This document shows, in pieces, positions 19,906 to 27,916 of a DNA stretch of 64,000 bases. The position numbers and the translations under genes are program-made. Source of the DNA: an uncultured Pseudomonadota bacterium (GTDB lineage: Bacteria > Pseudomonadota > Gammaproteobacteria > Methylococcales > Methylomonadaceae); assembly GCA_903834465.1 (NCBI GenBank), contig CAILJB010000076.1, positions 124,001-188,000 of the forward strand, given 5' to 3'. A model generated the notes under the pieces. The model saw only the letters and a list, made by a program, of their open reading frames with translations, did not search any database and was not told the origin of the DNA. How positions within the stretch are numbered: the first letter of the stretch is position 1; each line of letters starts with the position of its first letter.

Positions 19906-21588
19906 ATGAGTTCTTCTAATCCATTTTCACAAATAAATAATTTCAATCTTTCTAGTTTTTGGAAAGGTTTTACTTTAAGCGATGTTTTAAATATGGTCAA
20001 CGAGTTGGAAAACGATGCGTCAAGTGCTTCCTATTCAATCAATATAGCGGGCAGTACGGTTAATTTTACGCCTAGCGATTTGGATGACAGTTTACTTAGT
20101 TATGTGAATAGTATAACCGGTATTCGATTAGCCCCCACCGCTCTCACGACGAGTATTTCTAACACTACGGCAAATAGCACTAGTTTTACGGTAACAACAA
20201 ATGAGTTAAAAAATATTAACTATTCCGGTAATGTAACTATCGATGCGTTGCTTGATAATAGTATTAACTGGAATTACCTCAATCCTGTTCGTACAGTGTT
20301 GTATTACACATTTGATACGCAAACTTTTGATGATAGCAAAATCAATACGCCAGTCAGTGCGTTTAATACGGCACAACAAGATGCTGCCCAGGCGATTTTA
20401 ACGTATGCGAGTTCTGTAACGGGCATTACATTTCAAGAGGTTGCGTCAGGGCAAAATGCAGACATACATTTTGCCAATACTGATTTAGATGGAAAATTAA
20501 CCGCTGGCTTATGTGATAAAAGTTATAGTTATCAATACAACAGTAAAAATGTTGTCACAGAATATACAGCCGATGCTTACGTTTATTTAGATAATGTGGA
20601 ATGGAACCAAGATAATTCCACGCCGATAGCCGGTACGCAAGGTTATGAAACATTGTTGCATGAAGTGGGTCATGCTTTAGGTTTAAAGCATCCATTTGAA
20701 TTGCCTTATGAGTTACCACAAAGTGAAGATAATACCAATAACACGGTCATGTCTTATACGCATGCAGGGGATTATAAAACAACTTATCAGGCTTATGATT
20801 TAGCCGCATTACAATGGATTTACGGTGGTGATGGTTTAGGCGGTGCGGGGAATTCTTCGGTAACGGTGACTAAACAATCGCAAAATACCGTCGGTAATTA
20901 TGATTTGGTTGGTACTAGCGGTAACGATAAACTCACCGGTTCGGATGGAAATGATACCCTTGACGGTGGGGCAGGGCGCGACATGCTCATTGGCGGCAAT
21001 GGTAATGACCTTTATATTATAGATAATATTGGCGATAAAATTATCGAAACAGGAAAGAATGATATTGATACCGTACAAAGCAGCGTAAATTATACTTTAG
21101 GGCAAAATTTGGAAAATTTAACGCTGACCGGTAATGCTAAAATGGGAACAGGCAATGAATTAAATAATGTCATTGTCGGCGATGATGGTAACAATGTTTT
21201 GAAAGGAATGGCAGGTAACGATACGTTAGAAGGTGGCAAAGGTAATGACACATTAACCGGTGGTAGTGGAAATGATACCTTTGTTTTTAATATTAGCGAT
21301 TACGATTTTACGGGCGATGTCGCGCCTCGCGCTCAAAATTTAGATACCATTACAGATTTTACAAAAGAAGCCGATATTATCGAACTCAGTGCCGCATTCG
21401 CGTTTAAAGGATTTATTGCTGTGATGAATTTAAAACAACCGCTTGGTGACGCAAGTTTGATTTATGACAATGCAACACATGCTTTATATTTTGATGCGGA
21501 TGGTGCAGAAAATCATTACACACCAACTAAATTCATTCAATTTAGCGGACGGGTAAATTTAGAAATAAGTGATTTAGAATTGATTTAA
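19906..21588 (+). CDS. Serralysin-like RTX metalloprotease
   Basis: 560 residues, no signal peptide, as expected for type I secretion. The zinc motif HEVGHALGLKH begins at residue 252 and the Met-turn is VMSYTHAG. RTX nonapeptides (GSDGNDTLDGGAGRDMLIGG, then GNDTLEGGKGNDTLTGGSGN) occupy about residues 335-470 and bind calcium. The C-terminus is Asp-rich and hydrophobic, consistent with an uncleaved secretion signal. I chose ATG 19906 over 19900: the AGG at 19895-19897 is 8 nt from 19906 but only 2 from 19900. No ABC/MFP/TolC export genes are nearby. It may be regulated by the adjacent two-component pair. Confidence 0.9.
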   Translation: MSSSNPFSQINNFNLSSFWKGFTLSDVLNMVNELENDASSASYSINIAGSTVNFTPSDLDDSLLSYVNSITGIRLAPTALTTSISNTTANSTSFTVTTNELKNINYSGNVTIDALLDNSINWNYLNPVRTVLYYTFDTQTFDDSKINTPVSAFNTAQQDAAQAILTYASSVTGITFQEVASGQNADIHFANTDLDGKLTAGLCDKSYSYQYNSKNVVTEYTADAYVYLDNVEWNQDNSTPIAGTQGYETLLHEVGHALGLKHPFELPYELPQSEDNTNNTVMSYTHAGDYKTTYQAYDLAALQWIYGGDGLGGAGNSSVTVTKQSQNTVGNYDLVGTSGNDKLTGSDGNDTLDGGAGRDMLIGGNGNDLYIIDNIGDKIIETGKNDIDTVQSSVNYTLGQNLENLTLTGNAKMGTGNELNNVIVGDDGNNVLKGMAGNDTLEGGKGNDTLTGGSGNDTFVFNISDYDFTGDVAPRAQNLDTITDFTKEADIIELSAAFAFKGFIAVMNLKQPLGDASLIYDNATHALYFDADGAENHYTPTKFIQFSGRVNLEISDLELI

Positions 21589-21602
21589 TAGCTATGAACG
21601 GG

Positions 21603-22031
21603 TTAATTATCAAATAAGCCATTAGTGGTTGAAGCTAATATGTTTTTAATAGTTTGTTCTAATTCTGCGTTACGTTTTTTAACCAAATCGAGCGAGGGTG
21701 CGCCAAATGGTTTGGAGACAATCGCATCTGCGCCAAGCCGTAGGGCTTTTGACACATTCGGTGAACGTATTTGCACAAAGGATGATAAAACAACAATTTT
21801 CGCTGGCGTGAGTGGTCTTGCACGCTGCAAAAATTCAAAACCGTTCATTTCGGGCATTTCAATATCAAGCAGAATCAACGACAAATCGGGATGATTAGCC
21901 AATTCATTTAAGGCTTTTTTGCCATTTTCAGCCGTTGCAACGATTTCAAAGTCCTCCCATTTACTAACTAAACCGTGAATAACCCGTTGCAATATTACTG
22001 AATCATCAACAATCATCACTTTATAAGTCAT
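21603..22031 (-). CDS. Single-domain CheY-like response regulator
   Basis: 142 residues, a single REC domain. The acidic pair is DD (IVDDSVILQ), the phospho-acceptor lies in LILLDIEMPEMNGF, Thr/Ser and Lys in VVLSSF and IVSKPFG. The C-terminal tail (KKRNAELEQTIKNILAST) resembles the CheB/CheY-type receivers that control chemotaxis or act as phosphate sinks. GAGGAA lies 8 nt before the ATG. It converges with the RTX protease (14-nt gap). No kinase is adjacent on its strand. Confidence 0.9.
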   Translation of the reverse strand: MTYKVMIVDDSVILQRVIHGLVSKWEDFEIVATAENGKKALNELANHPDLSLILLDIEMPEMNGFEFLQRARPLTPAKIVVLSSFVQIRSPNVSKALRLGADAIVSKPFGAPSLDLVKKRNAELEQTIKNILASTTNGLFDN

Positions 22032-22124
22032 TTTGATTATTCCTCATATTTCTCGCCTGTCATAGGTTTTTTACAATTATTGGATAACTTTACCCGTATT
22101 CTATTTGAGGTCATTGCATTAAAC

Positions 22125-22143
22125 TACCAAGCTATACTTGGTA
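22125..22143. promoter_or_regulatory. Candidate operator 1: TACCAAG-N5-CTTGGTA
   Basis: Perfect 7-bp inverted repeat between the CheY-like gene and the Xre regulator. The TACCAA/TTGGTA half-sites recur about 120 nt downstream with a different spacer, suggesting a shared binding protein, most simply the Xre regulator itself. Confidence 0.45.
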
Positions 22144-22230
22144 TTTTTCTCGCAATACTTGTTAGGTATTAAAGTGAATTCTATAAAACAAAAACAACTA
22201 TTTGTTCTTTCTAAGAATATATCAATTAAA

Positions 22231-22236
22231 TATAAT
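22231..22236 (+). promoter_or_regulatory. Candidate -10 box of the Xre gene
   Basis: A consensus TATAAT 76 nt before the ATG at 22312. The best -35 with 17-nt spacing is the weak TTTCTA (22208-22213). The start site would fall at about 22243, on the edge of candidate operator 2, a position suited to repression. Confidence 0.4.
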
Positions 22237-22243
22237 GTGCGGC

Positions 22244-22269
22244 GTACCAATTGAATTGAATTTTGGTAC
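22244..22269. promoter_or_regulatory. Candidate operator 2: GTACCAA-N12-TTGGTAC
   Basis: A 7-bp perfect inverted repeat with arms at 22244-22250 and 22263-22269, just downstream of the TATAAT. The core half-sites TACCAA and TTGGTA are those of operator 1, but the spacing between the cores is 12 rather than 7 nt. Confidence 0.45.
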
Positions 22270-22311
22270 ACACCTATTTCTTAATATACGACGTAATTTA
22301 GTAAATTTGTT

Positions 22312-22830
22312 ATGACAATACATGAAAAAATCCGATTTCTAAGGCAACAAAAATTGTGGTCTCAAGAACAAATGGCAAACTATTTGGGAATGTCGATTAA
22401 CGGTTACGGTAGTATAGAACGCGGCGAGACGGACATTGGCTTGTCTCGGCTTGAGCAAATCGCCTCATTATTTGGTGTCGGCGTACATCAATTATTTGTG
22501 TTAAATGAAGAGGCAAATGCTCTTTACTTTTTGGGTGCTAATAGTACAGGAAATAATACAGGAATTCAGACTAACAATATTTATTGCAATTATCGTTCAG
22601 AATCTAATACGTCTGACTGCAATTATTTACGCAAAGAATTAGAGCTTGAAAAACAATTATTTATCAATGAACAAAAAGACAAAGAACTCTCTTATTTAAG
22701 AGAAATCAATGCGTCGAAAGAAAGAGAACTTGTTTATTTAAATGAAATAAATGCGTTGAAAGAGAAAAAACTCAGTTACTTAAAAGAAATTAACAGGTTA
22801 ATTAGAAATCAAGACGTTGAAATGGCTTAA
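22312..22830 (+). CDS. Xre-family transcriptional regulator with coiled-coil repeats
   Basis: 172 residues. An N-terminal helix-turn-helix of the Cro/C1 type (about 5-60; EKIRFLRQQKLWSQEQMANY, GYGSIERGETDIGLSRLEQI, then FGVGVHQLF) is joined by an Asn-rich linker to a charged helix. The end of the helix consists of three 14-residue repeats: KELSYLREINASKE (124-137), RELVYLNEINALKE (138-151), KKLSYLKEINRLIR (152-165), encoded by three adjacent 42-nt units (22681-22806). This should form a coiled-coil for oligomerisation. It lies directly upstream of the NifA site and nifB, so it may modulate the nif cluster, but no sequence proves this. Confidence 0.82.
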   Translation: MTIHEKIRFLRQQKLWSQEQMANYLGMSINGYGSIERGETDIGLSRLEQIASLFGVGVHQLFVLNEEANALYFLGANSTGNNTGIQTNNIYCNYRSESNTSDCNYLRKELELEKQLFINEQKDKELSYLREINASKERELVYLNEINALKEKKLSYLKEINRLIRNQDVEMA

Positions 22831-22832
22831 TT

Positions 22833-22848
22833 TGTTAATTTACACACA
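22833..22848 (+). promoter_or_regulatory. Candidate NifA upstream activator sequence
   Basis: TGT-N10-ACA, the NifA-binding consensus, located about 90 bp upstream of the -24/-12 element of nifB, within the normal working distance. The pattern is short, so the match alone is weak; position and gene context support it. Confidence 0.55.
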
Positions 22849-22921
22849 TAAATTTTGTTATCTTTACGACAATCTCAGCAAATTAAAAAATAAAATAACT
22901 GTAAATCAATAAGTTATTAAC

Positions 22922-22937
22922 TGGTACAGTCCGTGCA
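22922..22937 (+). promoter_or_regulatory. Sigma-54 (-24/-12) promoter of nifB
   Basis: TGGTAC-N5-GTGCA, with GG (22923-22924) and GC (22935-22936) separated by exactly 10 nt as RpoN requires. The predicted start at about 22948 gives a short leader of about 25 nt before ATG 22973 that retains the GAGG ribosome-binding site. Confidence 0.75.
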
Positions 22938-22972
22938 TTTACCCCTTGTAATAATCAAGCGAGGTGAACAAC

Positions 22973-24436
22973 ATGGAATTGCCAGTTTTAAACGAAAAAC
23001 CAAAAGGCGGTTGTGCCGCTAGTTCTTGTGGGTCGAGCGACGACCAACTCAATCATCTATCCGACGAAATTCGTGCCAAAGTGCAAAATCATCCGTGTTA
23101 TTCGGAAGACGCACATCATTACTTTGCTCGAATGCACGTTGCCGTTGCGCCTGCTTGCAACATTCAATGTCATTACTGCAACCGTAAATACGATTGTGCG
23201 AATGAATCCCGTCCTGGTGTTGTTTCAGAATTATTAACCCCCAATCAAGCCGTGAAAAAAACGATGGCGGTCGCGGCAAACATTCCGCAAATGACCGTGT
23301 TAGGTATCGCAGGGCCTGGCGACCCATTAGCTAATCCTGAACGAACGTTTGAAACGTTCCGTCGTTTAAGCGAAGAAGCTCCCGACATTAAACTTTGCGT
23401 TTCAACCAATGGTTTAGCGTTGCCTGATGCTGTCGAAGAATTATCAAAACACAACATCGACCACGTCACGATTACGATTAACTGTGTTGACCCGAAAATC
23501 GGCGCAAAAATTTACCCGTGGATTTTCTGGAAAAACAAACGTATCAAAGGCGAAAAAGCCGCCAAAATTCTCATCGAACAACAGCAAAAAGGCTTAGAAA
23601 TGCTGGTGGCAAAAGGCATTTTGGTGAAAGTGAATTCGGTGATGATTCCTGGTGTGAATGACAAACATCTTGCCGAAGTGAGCAAAATCGTCAAAGCCAA
23701 AGGCGCGTTTTTACATAACGTCATGCCGCTAATTGCCGAAGCGGAACACGGCACATTTTACGGTGTGATGGGACAACGTGGGCCAACTGCTTTAGAGCTT
23801 CAAGAATTGCAAGACGATTGTTCAGGCGATATGAACATGATGCGTCATTGCCGCCAATGTCGCGCGGATGCCGTCGGAATGCTTGGCGAAGACAGAGGCG
23901 ACGAATTCACACTCGACAAAATCGAAGATATGGAAATCGACTATCAAGCCGCAATGGAAAAACGCAAAGTGATTCATCAAGCCATCGAAGCCGAAATGAA
24001 CAGCAAACGCGCCGCAAAAGTCGAAGTGAAAGCTGAAAAATTAGGCACACGCCCTGCGTTAATGGCAGTCGCAACAAGCGGTCAAGGCGTTATCAACGTG
24101 CATTTTGGTCATGCGAAAGAATTTTTGATTTATGAAGCCTCGCCTGAAGGCGTGCGTTTTATTTCGCATCGAAAAGTTGACCAGTATTGCGAAGGCGATA
24201 CGACTTGCGGTGATGGTGAAAGCGTGTTGCAACGTACGATTCGTACGTTAGAAGGTTGCGAGGCGGTGTTGTGTTCAAAAATCGGTTATGAACCATGGGA
24301 AATGCTCGAAAACGCAGGCATTACGCCAAACGGCGAACACGCGATGGAAGAAATCGAAACCGCTGTGATGTTGGTTTATAACGAAATGGCAATGGCTGGA
24401 AAACTCGACGACGTTAAACAACGTGCGACCGCTTAG
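22973..24436 (+). CDS. nifB: Nitrogenase cofactor biosynthesis protein NifB
   Basis: Radical SAM enzyme that builds the NifB-co (8Fe-9S-C) core of FeMo-cofactor. 487 residues. The SAM-cluster motif CNIQCHYCNRKYDC follows an N-terminal Cys-rich segment (GGCAASSCGSS). Further signatures are GIAGPGDPLANPE, CVSTNGL, TITINCVDPKIG and the CRQCRADAVG zinc/cluster site. The C-terminal 120 residues form a NifX/NafY-like cofactor-binding domain (VINVHFGHAKEFLIYE). ATG 22973 is preferred over GTG 22964 because GAGG at 22961-22964 is 8 nt from it. It is first in an apparent seven-gene nif accessory operon. Confidence 0.96.
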   Translation: MELPVLNEKPKGGCAASSCGSSDDQLNHLSDEIRAKVQNHPCYSEDAHHYFARMHVAVAPACNIQCHYCNRKYDCANESRPGVVSELLTPNQAVKKTMAVAANIPQMTVLGIAGPGDPLANPERTFETFRRLSEEAPDIKLCVSTNGLALPDAVEELSKHNIDHVTITINCVDPKIGAKIYPWIFWKNKRIKGEKAAKILIEQQQKGLEMLVAKGILVKVNSVMIPGVNDKHLAEVSKIVKAKGAFLHNVMPLIAEAEHGTFYGVMGQRGPTALELQELQDDCSGDMNMMRHCRQCRADAVGMLGEDRGDEFTLDKIEDMEIDYQAAMEKRKVIHQAIEAEMNSKRAAKVEVKAEKLGTRPALMAVATSGQGVINVHFGHAKEFLIYEASPEGVRFISHRKVDQYCEGDTTCGDGESVLQRTIRTLEGCEAVLCSKIGYEPWEMLENAGITPNGEHAMEEIETAVMLVYNEMAMAGKLDDVKQRATA

Positions 24437-24445
24437 GAGAATGTG

Positions 24446-24724
24446 ATGTCTCTAAAAATTATCGAAAGTTGTGTGAATTGTTTTGCCTGTGAGCCAGTTT
24501 GTCCGAGCAAAGCGATTTACGAAGCCGCGCCGCATTTTTTGATTGACCCGAAGAAATGTACCGAATGTGTAGGTGATTTTGATGTGCCGCAATGCGCGAG
24601 TATTTGCCCGATTGAAGGCGCGATACTCGATGCGTTGAATGTGCCAATCAATCCACCTGGTTCGCTCACAGGTATTCCCCCTGAAAAAATGGCGGAGGCA
24701 ATGGCTGAATTACAAGCCCATTGA
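24446..24724 (+). CDS. fdxN: 2[4Fe-4S] ferredoxin, FdxN-type
   Basis: 92 residues. Two cluster motifs are clear: CVNCFACEPVCP (CxxCxxCxxxC) and CTECVGDFDVPQCASICP (CxxCx8CxxxC). The expanded second motif is typical of the nif-associated ferredoxins next to nifB, which supply electrons for NifB or nitrogenase. GGAG precedes ATG 24446; GTG 24443 is a less likely start. It lies 9 nt after nifB, and its stop is 5 nt before the next ATG. The symbol follows its family and position. Confidence 0.88.
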   Translation: MSLKIIESCVNCFACEPVCPSKAIYEAAPHFLIDPKKCTECVGDFDVPQCASICPIEGAILDALNVPINPPGSLTGIPPEKMAEAMAELQAH

Positions 24725-24729
24725 CGACT

Positions 24730-25155
24730 ATGGCTCTCATACATTTTTACGAAAAAATCGGTTGTGGCAATAACACCAAGCAAAAAGATCTACTAATTGA
24801 AGCAGGTCATTGGCTGATTGAGCATGATTTACTAACCCACGATTGGCGCAGTGAACCTGAAAAATTACGTTCGTTTTTTGGTGATAAACCTGTTGTCGAA
24901 TGGTTCAATCGCGCCGCACCTGCGATTAAAAACGGCGAATTAAATCCCGCTGAAATTGATGCCGAAGAAGCGATTGCCTTGATGCTTGAACAGCCGCTTT
25001 TAATTCGTCGTCCATTGATGGAAATCGAAAATCATCGTATGGCGGGTTTTGAAACGAGCGAGGTTGAGCAGTTTTTAAATTTAGAAACCGAGGGCGATTT
25101 AGAAAGTTGCCCGAAAAAAGATTCGGCAAGAGTGTGTCGAAATGAACGCGGTTGA
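24730..25155 (+). CDS. ArsC-like nitrogenase-associated protein
   Basis: 141 residues of the thioredoxin-fold ArsC/Spx group, in the subfamily found in nif clusters. Visible marks are FYEKIGCGNNTKQK near the N-terminus (single Cys at the active-site position), DWRSEPEKLRSFFG, VVEWFNRAAPAIK and LLIRRPLMEI. Its function in nitrogen fixation is not established. ATG 24730 is preferred over a TTG overlapping the ferredoxin stop. Its last 14 nt overlap the start of the flavoprotein gene in another frame, implying coupled translation. Confidence 0.83.
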   Translation: MALIHFYEKIGCGNNTKQKDLLIEAGHWLIEHDLLTHDWRSEPEKLRSFFGDKPVVEWFNRAAPAIKNGELNPAEIDAEEAIALMLEQPLLIRRPLMEIENHRMAGFETSEVEQFLNLETEGDLESCPKKDSARVCRNERG

Positions 25156-26419
25156 ATTAGAAAATGCGGCAGGTATTCCAAAAGCTGTCGCACTCTCTGA
25201 GCGTGTGCATTGGATAGGTGCGCTCGACCCAAATTTGCGGACGTTCGACATCATTTTAAAAACCGCTAACGGCACGACGTATAACGCTTATGTGATTCGC
25301 GGCAGTGACGGCGTGGCGGTGATTGATACGGTAAAAGAAGGTTTTGCCAGCGATTTTTTTGCACGACTTGAAAGCGTTGCAGATTATTCAGAAATCAAAG
25401 TCATCGTTTTAAATCATTTAGAACCTGACCACACAGGCGCGTTGCCTGAACTCATGCGCCGTGCGCCGCAAGCGCAATTGTTCATTTCGCAAAAAGCCCA
25501 ATCGATGCTCAAAGGATTGTTGAAACAGGAAGAACTCAGTTTTACGCCTGTTTTAACGGGCGACAGCGTTTCGCTGGGTGATAGAACCTTGCAATTTTTA
25601 CACACGCCGTATTTGCATTGGCCCGATACGCAATGCACGTTTTCGCCCGAAGAGCAGATTTTGTTTTCGGGCGATGTTTTTGGCTGTCATTTTTGCGATA
25701 ACCGTTTGTTTAATGACCATGTTGGCGATTTTCGGTTTTCGTTCGAGTATTACTATGCCTACATCATGCGTCCGTTCAAAGATTATGTGCTTTCGGCATT
25801 GAGTTTAATTGAACCGCTGACGCTTTCCACGATTGCTCCCGCGCATGGCCCGATTTTGCGCGACCGTCCACAACGTTACATCAAACGTTATCGAGAACTT
25901 TCCAGTCCTGCGTTGCATAGCGAACTCAGCGAAAACCAAAAAACCTTGCTGATTTTTTATATCAGCTCGTATGGCAACACGCGAAAAATGGCAGAAGCGA
26001 TTTATAACGGTGCAATGCAAGTGCCTGACGTGCGCGTGTCGCTTTACGATTTGGAAGGCGGCGAAGTTGCGCCGTTTGTCGATTTGATTGAAGAAGCCGA
26101 CGGTTTAATTCTCGGCACACCAACGATTAACGGTGATGCAGTGAAACCGATTTGGGATTTGCTGTCGTCGCTGGCGGTGGTGAATTTGAAAACAAAACTC
26201 GGTGGCGTGTTTGGTTCTTACGGCTGGACAGGCGAAGGCGTGCGAATGGTCGAAGACCGTTTGCGCGGTTTGAAATTGCGCGTGCCGATTTCAGGTTTGC
26301 GGGTGAAATTGATTCCGACAGATGAAGAAATTTTGCAATGTGAAGCGTTTGGTTTGGAACTCGCCCAAGAATTGATGGGCTTGCGTGGCGCGAGAGAAAT
26401 CAATTTTGAAGATTTGTAA
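25142..26419 (+). CDS. FprA-family flavodiiron-type flavoprotein
   Basis: 425 residues: an N-terminal metallo-beta-lactamase-like di-iron domain (about 20-255; HLEPDHTGALPELM has the HxExDH motif, with further ligands in FSGDVFGCHFCD and APAHGP) and a C-terminal flavodoxin domain (about 265-405; FMN loop ISSYGNTRKMAEA, then GTPTINGDAVKP and GSYGWTGEGV). Such proteins reduce oxygen or nitric oxide to water or N2O. Inside a nif operon the likely role is oxygen protection or electron transfer. No rubredoxin is adjacent. The small ferredoxins downstream could serve as donors. Confidence 0.9.
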   Translation: MNAVELENAAGIPKAVALSERVHWIGALDPNLRTFDIILKTANGTTYNAYVIRGSDGVAVIDTVKEGFASDFFARLESVADYSEIKVIVLNHLEPDHTGALPELMRRAPQAQLFISQKAQSMLKGLLKQEELSFTPVLTGDSVSLGDRTLQFLHTPYLHWPDTQCTFSPEEQILFSGDVFGCHFCDNRLFNDHVGDFRFSFEYYYAYIMRPFKDYVLSALSLIEPLTLSTIAPAHGPILRDRPQRYIKRYRELSSPALHSELSENQKTLLIFYISSYGNTRKMAEAIYNGAMQVPDVRVSLYDLEGGEVAPFVDLIEEADGLILGTPTINGDAVKPIWDLLSSLAVVNLKTKLGGVFGSYGWTGEGVRMVEDRLRGLKLRVPISGLRVKLIPTDEEILQCEAFGLELAQELMGLRGAREINFEDL

Positions 26420-26426
26420 AAATTCA

Positions 26427-26499
26427 ACTGATGCAAGGACGCATCAGTAAAAACGCATTGCCTAAAAATGGCAATGACAACAAGGAATCCTCCGATTCC
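26427..26499. repeat. Three consecutive hairpins downstream of the flavoprotein gene
   Basis: Three perfect stem-loops in 73 nt: ACTGATGC/GCATCAGT (26427-26434, 26441-26448; 6-nt loop), CATTGCC/GGCAATG (26456-26462, 26470-26476; 7-nt loop) and GGAATC/GATTCC (26484-26489, 26494-26499; 4-nt loop). None has a T-run, so they look more like RNA-processing or stability elements than terminators. Confidence 0.75.
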
Positions 26500-26503
26500 A
26501 ACA

Positions 26504-26545
26504 CGAAAATTGGCTAGGTTGACGATTTTCGAGATTATTTTTTTT
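26504..26545 (+). terminator. Weak terminator-like hairpin before the ferredoxin genes
   Basis: CGAAAAT (26504-26510) / ATTTTCG (26525-26531) with a 14-nt loop, then TTTTTTTT at 26538-26545. The stem is AT-rich and the T-run begins 6 nt late, so partial termination or attenuation is more likely than a full stop. GAGGAG follows for the ferredoxin start at 26567. Confidence 0.4.
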
Positions 26546-26563
26546 CATGTTTGAGGAGTATGA

Positions 26564-26854
<291 letters not shown>

Positions 26855-26880
26855 TTCACTAACTTATCAGAGGTGTTTTT

Positions 26881-27231
26881 ATGGCATTAGTTACTTTTAG
26901 CAGTCCTGAATATCGTGACAAAACGGTTTATGCAGTGGCAGGCAGTCACACACAAACGATTTTAAAACTCGCACTCGAAAACAAAATCCCCATCAATTTT
27001 GAATGTGAAGATGGTGATTGCGGAACGTGTGTGGTGAAAGTGTCGAGCATCGACAAAAAACATGAACGCATGGGCGGCCCTTTGACTGAAAAAGAAAAAA
27101 CCGTTTTGCGTGAAACAGGCAAATTAACTGCTGAAGATTTGGAAAAAATGATTGTGGACGATTTACCGTCAGAATGGCGGTTAGCGTGCCAAATGATTGT
27201 TCGAGATGAAGACATCCGCGTTGAGTATTAG
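26881..27231 (+). CDS. Second plant-type [2Fe-2S] ferredoxin (nif-associated)
   Basis: 116 residues. Cluster motif CEDGDCGTC with the distal Cys in LACQMIV, as in the preceding ferredoxin. A roughly 20-residue charged insertion (MGGPLTEKEKTVLRETGKLT region) lies between the third and fourth cysteines. This insertion is characteristic of FeSII/Shethna-like and related nif ferredoxins, where it helps conformational protection of nitrogenase; the resemblance is an inference. AGAGG is 8 nt before the ATG. Confidence 0.87.
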   Translation: MALVTFSSPEYRDKTVYAVAGSHTQTILKLALENKIPINFECEDGDCGTCVVKVSSIDKKHERMGGPLTEKEKTVLRETGKLTAEDLEKMIVDDLPSEWRLACQMIVRDEDIRVEY

Positions 27232-27324
27232 TCTTTAATCGATTGTTTTAAGCGATGTCACACTGGTCTTGCAGCATACCCATGCGTAACCGGTGGGACA
27301 TTCATGGCAAGTGAGGAATTCAAT

Positions 27325-27888
27325 ATGTCTCTTTCACCACTTAATCCACAACCTCATTATCAAGCGTTGTTAGCGTGTTCAGACGGTTCTACAAACAGCA
27401 AATTATTCGCGCAAATTCTCGCCAGTTGGCAAGTTGGCGCTGGCGCGTTGCCGAATTTTTTGGGTTTAACGAGTGAACAATTTCAACAACTTTTAGCGCA
27501 ACATTTCCCTACACTTCACCTTTCTATTTTTCCACTTAGAAAAAATCTCGATTTCAGTCGGATGACTGAAAAGCTCGAACTTGAGCAATTTTTGCGTGGT
27601 TTTGCCGTTTCGCAAAACGACGAAATAGAATGGGTGATTTCAATTATTGTTGCCGCGTGTTTGGGCGATAATCATCTTTGGCAAGATTTAGGTTTGTTTG
27701 GGCGTGAGGATTTGTCGGCGTTATTAAAAAATAATTTTCCAGAAATGGCAGCGCAAAATGTTTATGACATGAAATGGAAAAAATTTATTTACAAACAACT
27801 CTGCGAAACCGAAGGAATTTATGTTTGTCGTTCGCCTTCGTGTGAGTATTGCAAAGATTATTTGAATTGTTTTGGGGAGGAGGATTAG
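27325..27888 (+). CDS. nifQ: Molybdenum-processing protein NifQ
   Basis: Supplies molybdenum, as a Mo-Fe-S cluster, to FeMo-cofactor synthesis. 187 residues. The C-terminal cysteine motif CRSPSCEYCKDYLNC (Cx4CxxCx5C) is diagnostic, and the middle contains the family's WVISIIVAACLGDNHLWQDL and LGLFGREDLSALL. I chose ATG 27325 because GAGGA (27313-27317) is 7 nt away; the upstream in-frame ATG at 27304 lacks a good site. It is the last gene of the nif accessory run and converges with the HTH/antitoxin-like gene 28 nt away. Confidence 0.93.
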   Translation: MSLSPLNPQPHYQALLACSDGSTNSKLFAQILASWQVGAGALPNFLGLTSEQFQQLLAQHFPTLHLSIFPLRKNLDFSRMTEKLELEQFLRGFAVSQNDEIEWVISIIVAACLGDNHLWQDLGLFGREDLSALLKNNFPEMAAQNVYDMKWKKFIYKQLCETEGIYVCRSPSCEYCKDYLNCFGEED

Positions 27889-27916
27889 AAGATATAAAAA
27901 GTTATTTTTTCATATT

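Noticed and set aside
22681-22806. Three 42-nt direct repeats that could suggest a CRISPR or minisatellite
   Set aside because: They are in frame inside the Xre gene, have no spacers, and encode a heptad-based coiled-coil.
27294-27309. Sigma-54-like element TGGGAC-N5-TGGCA before nifQ
   Set aside because: The GG-N10-GC spacing is right, but the predicted start (about 27320) lies downstream of the GAGGA ribosome-binding site and only 5 nt before the chosen ATG, so it would give an almost leaderless message. Chance match is more likely.
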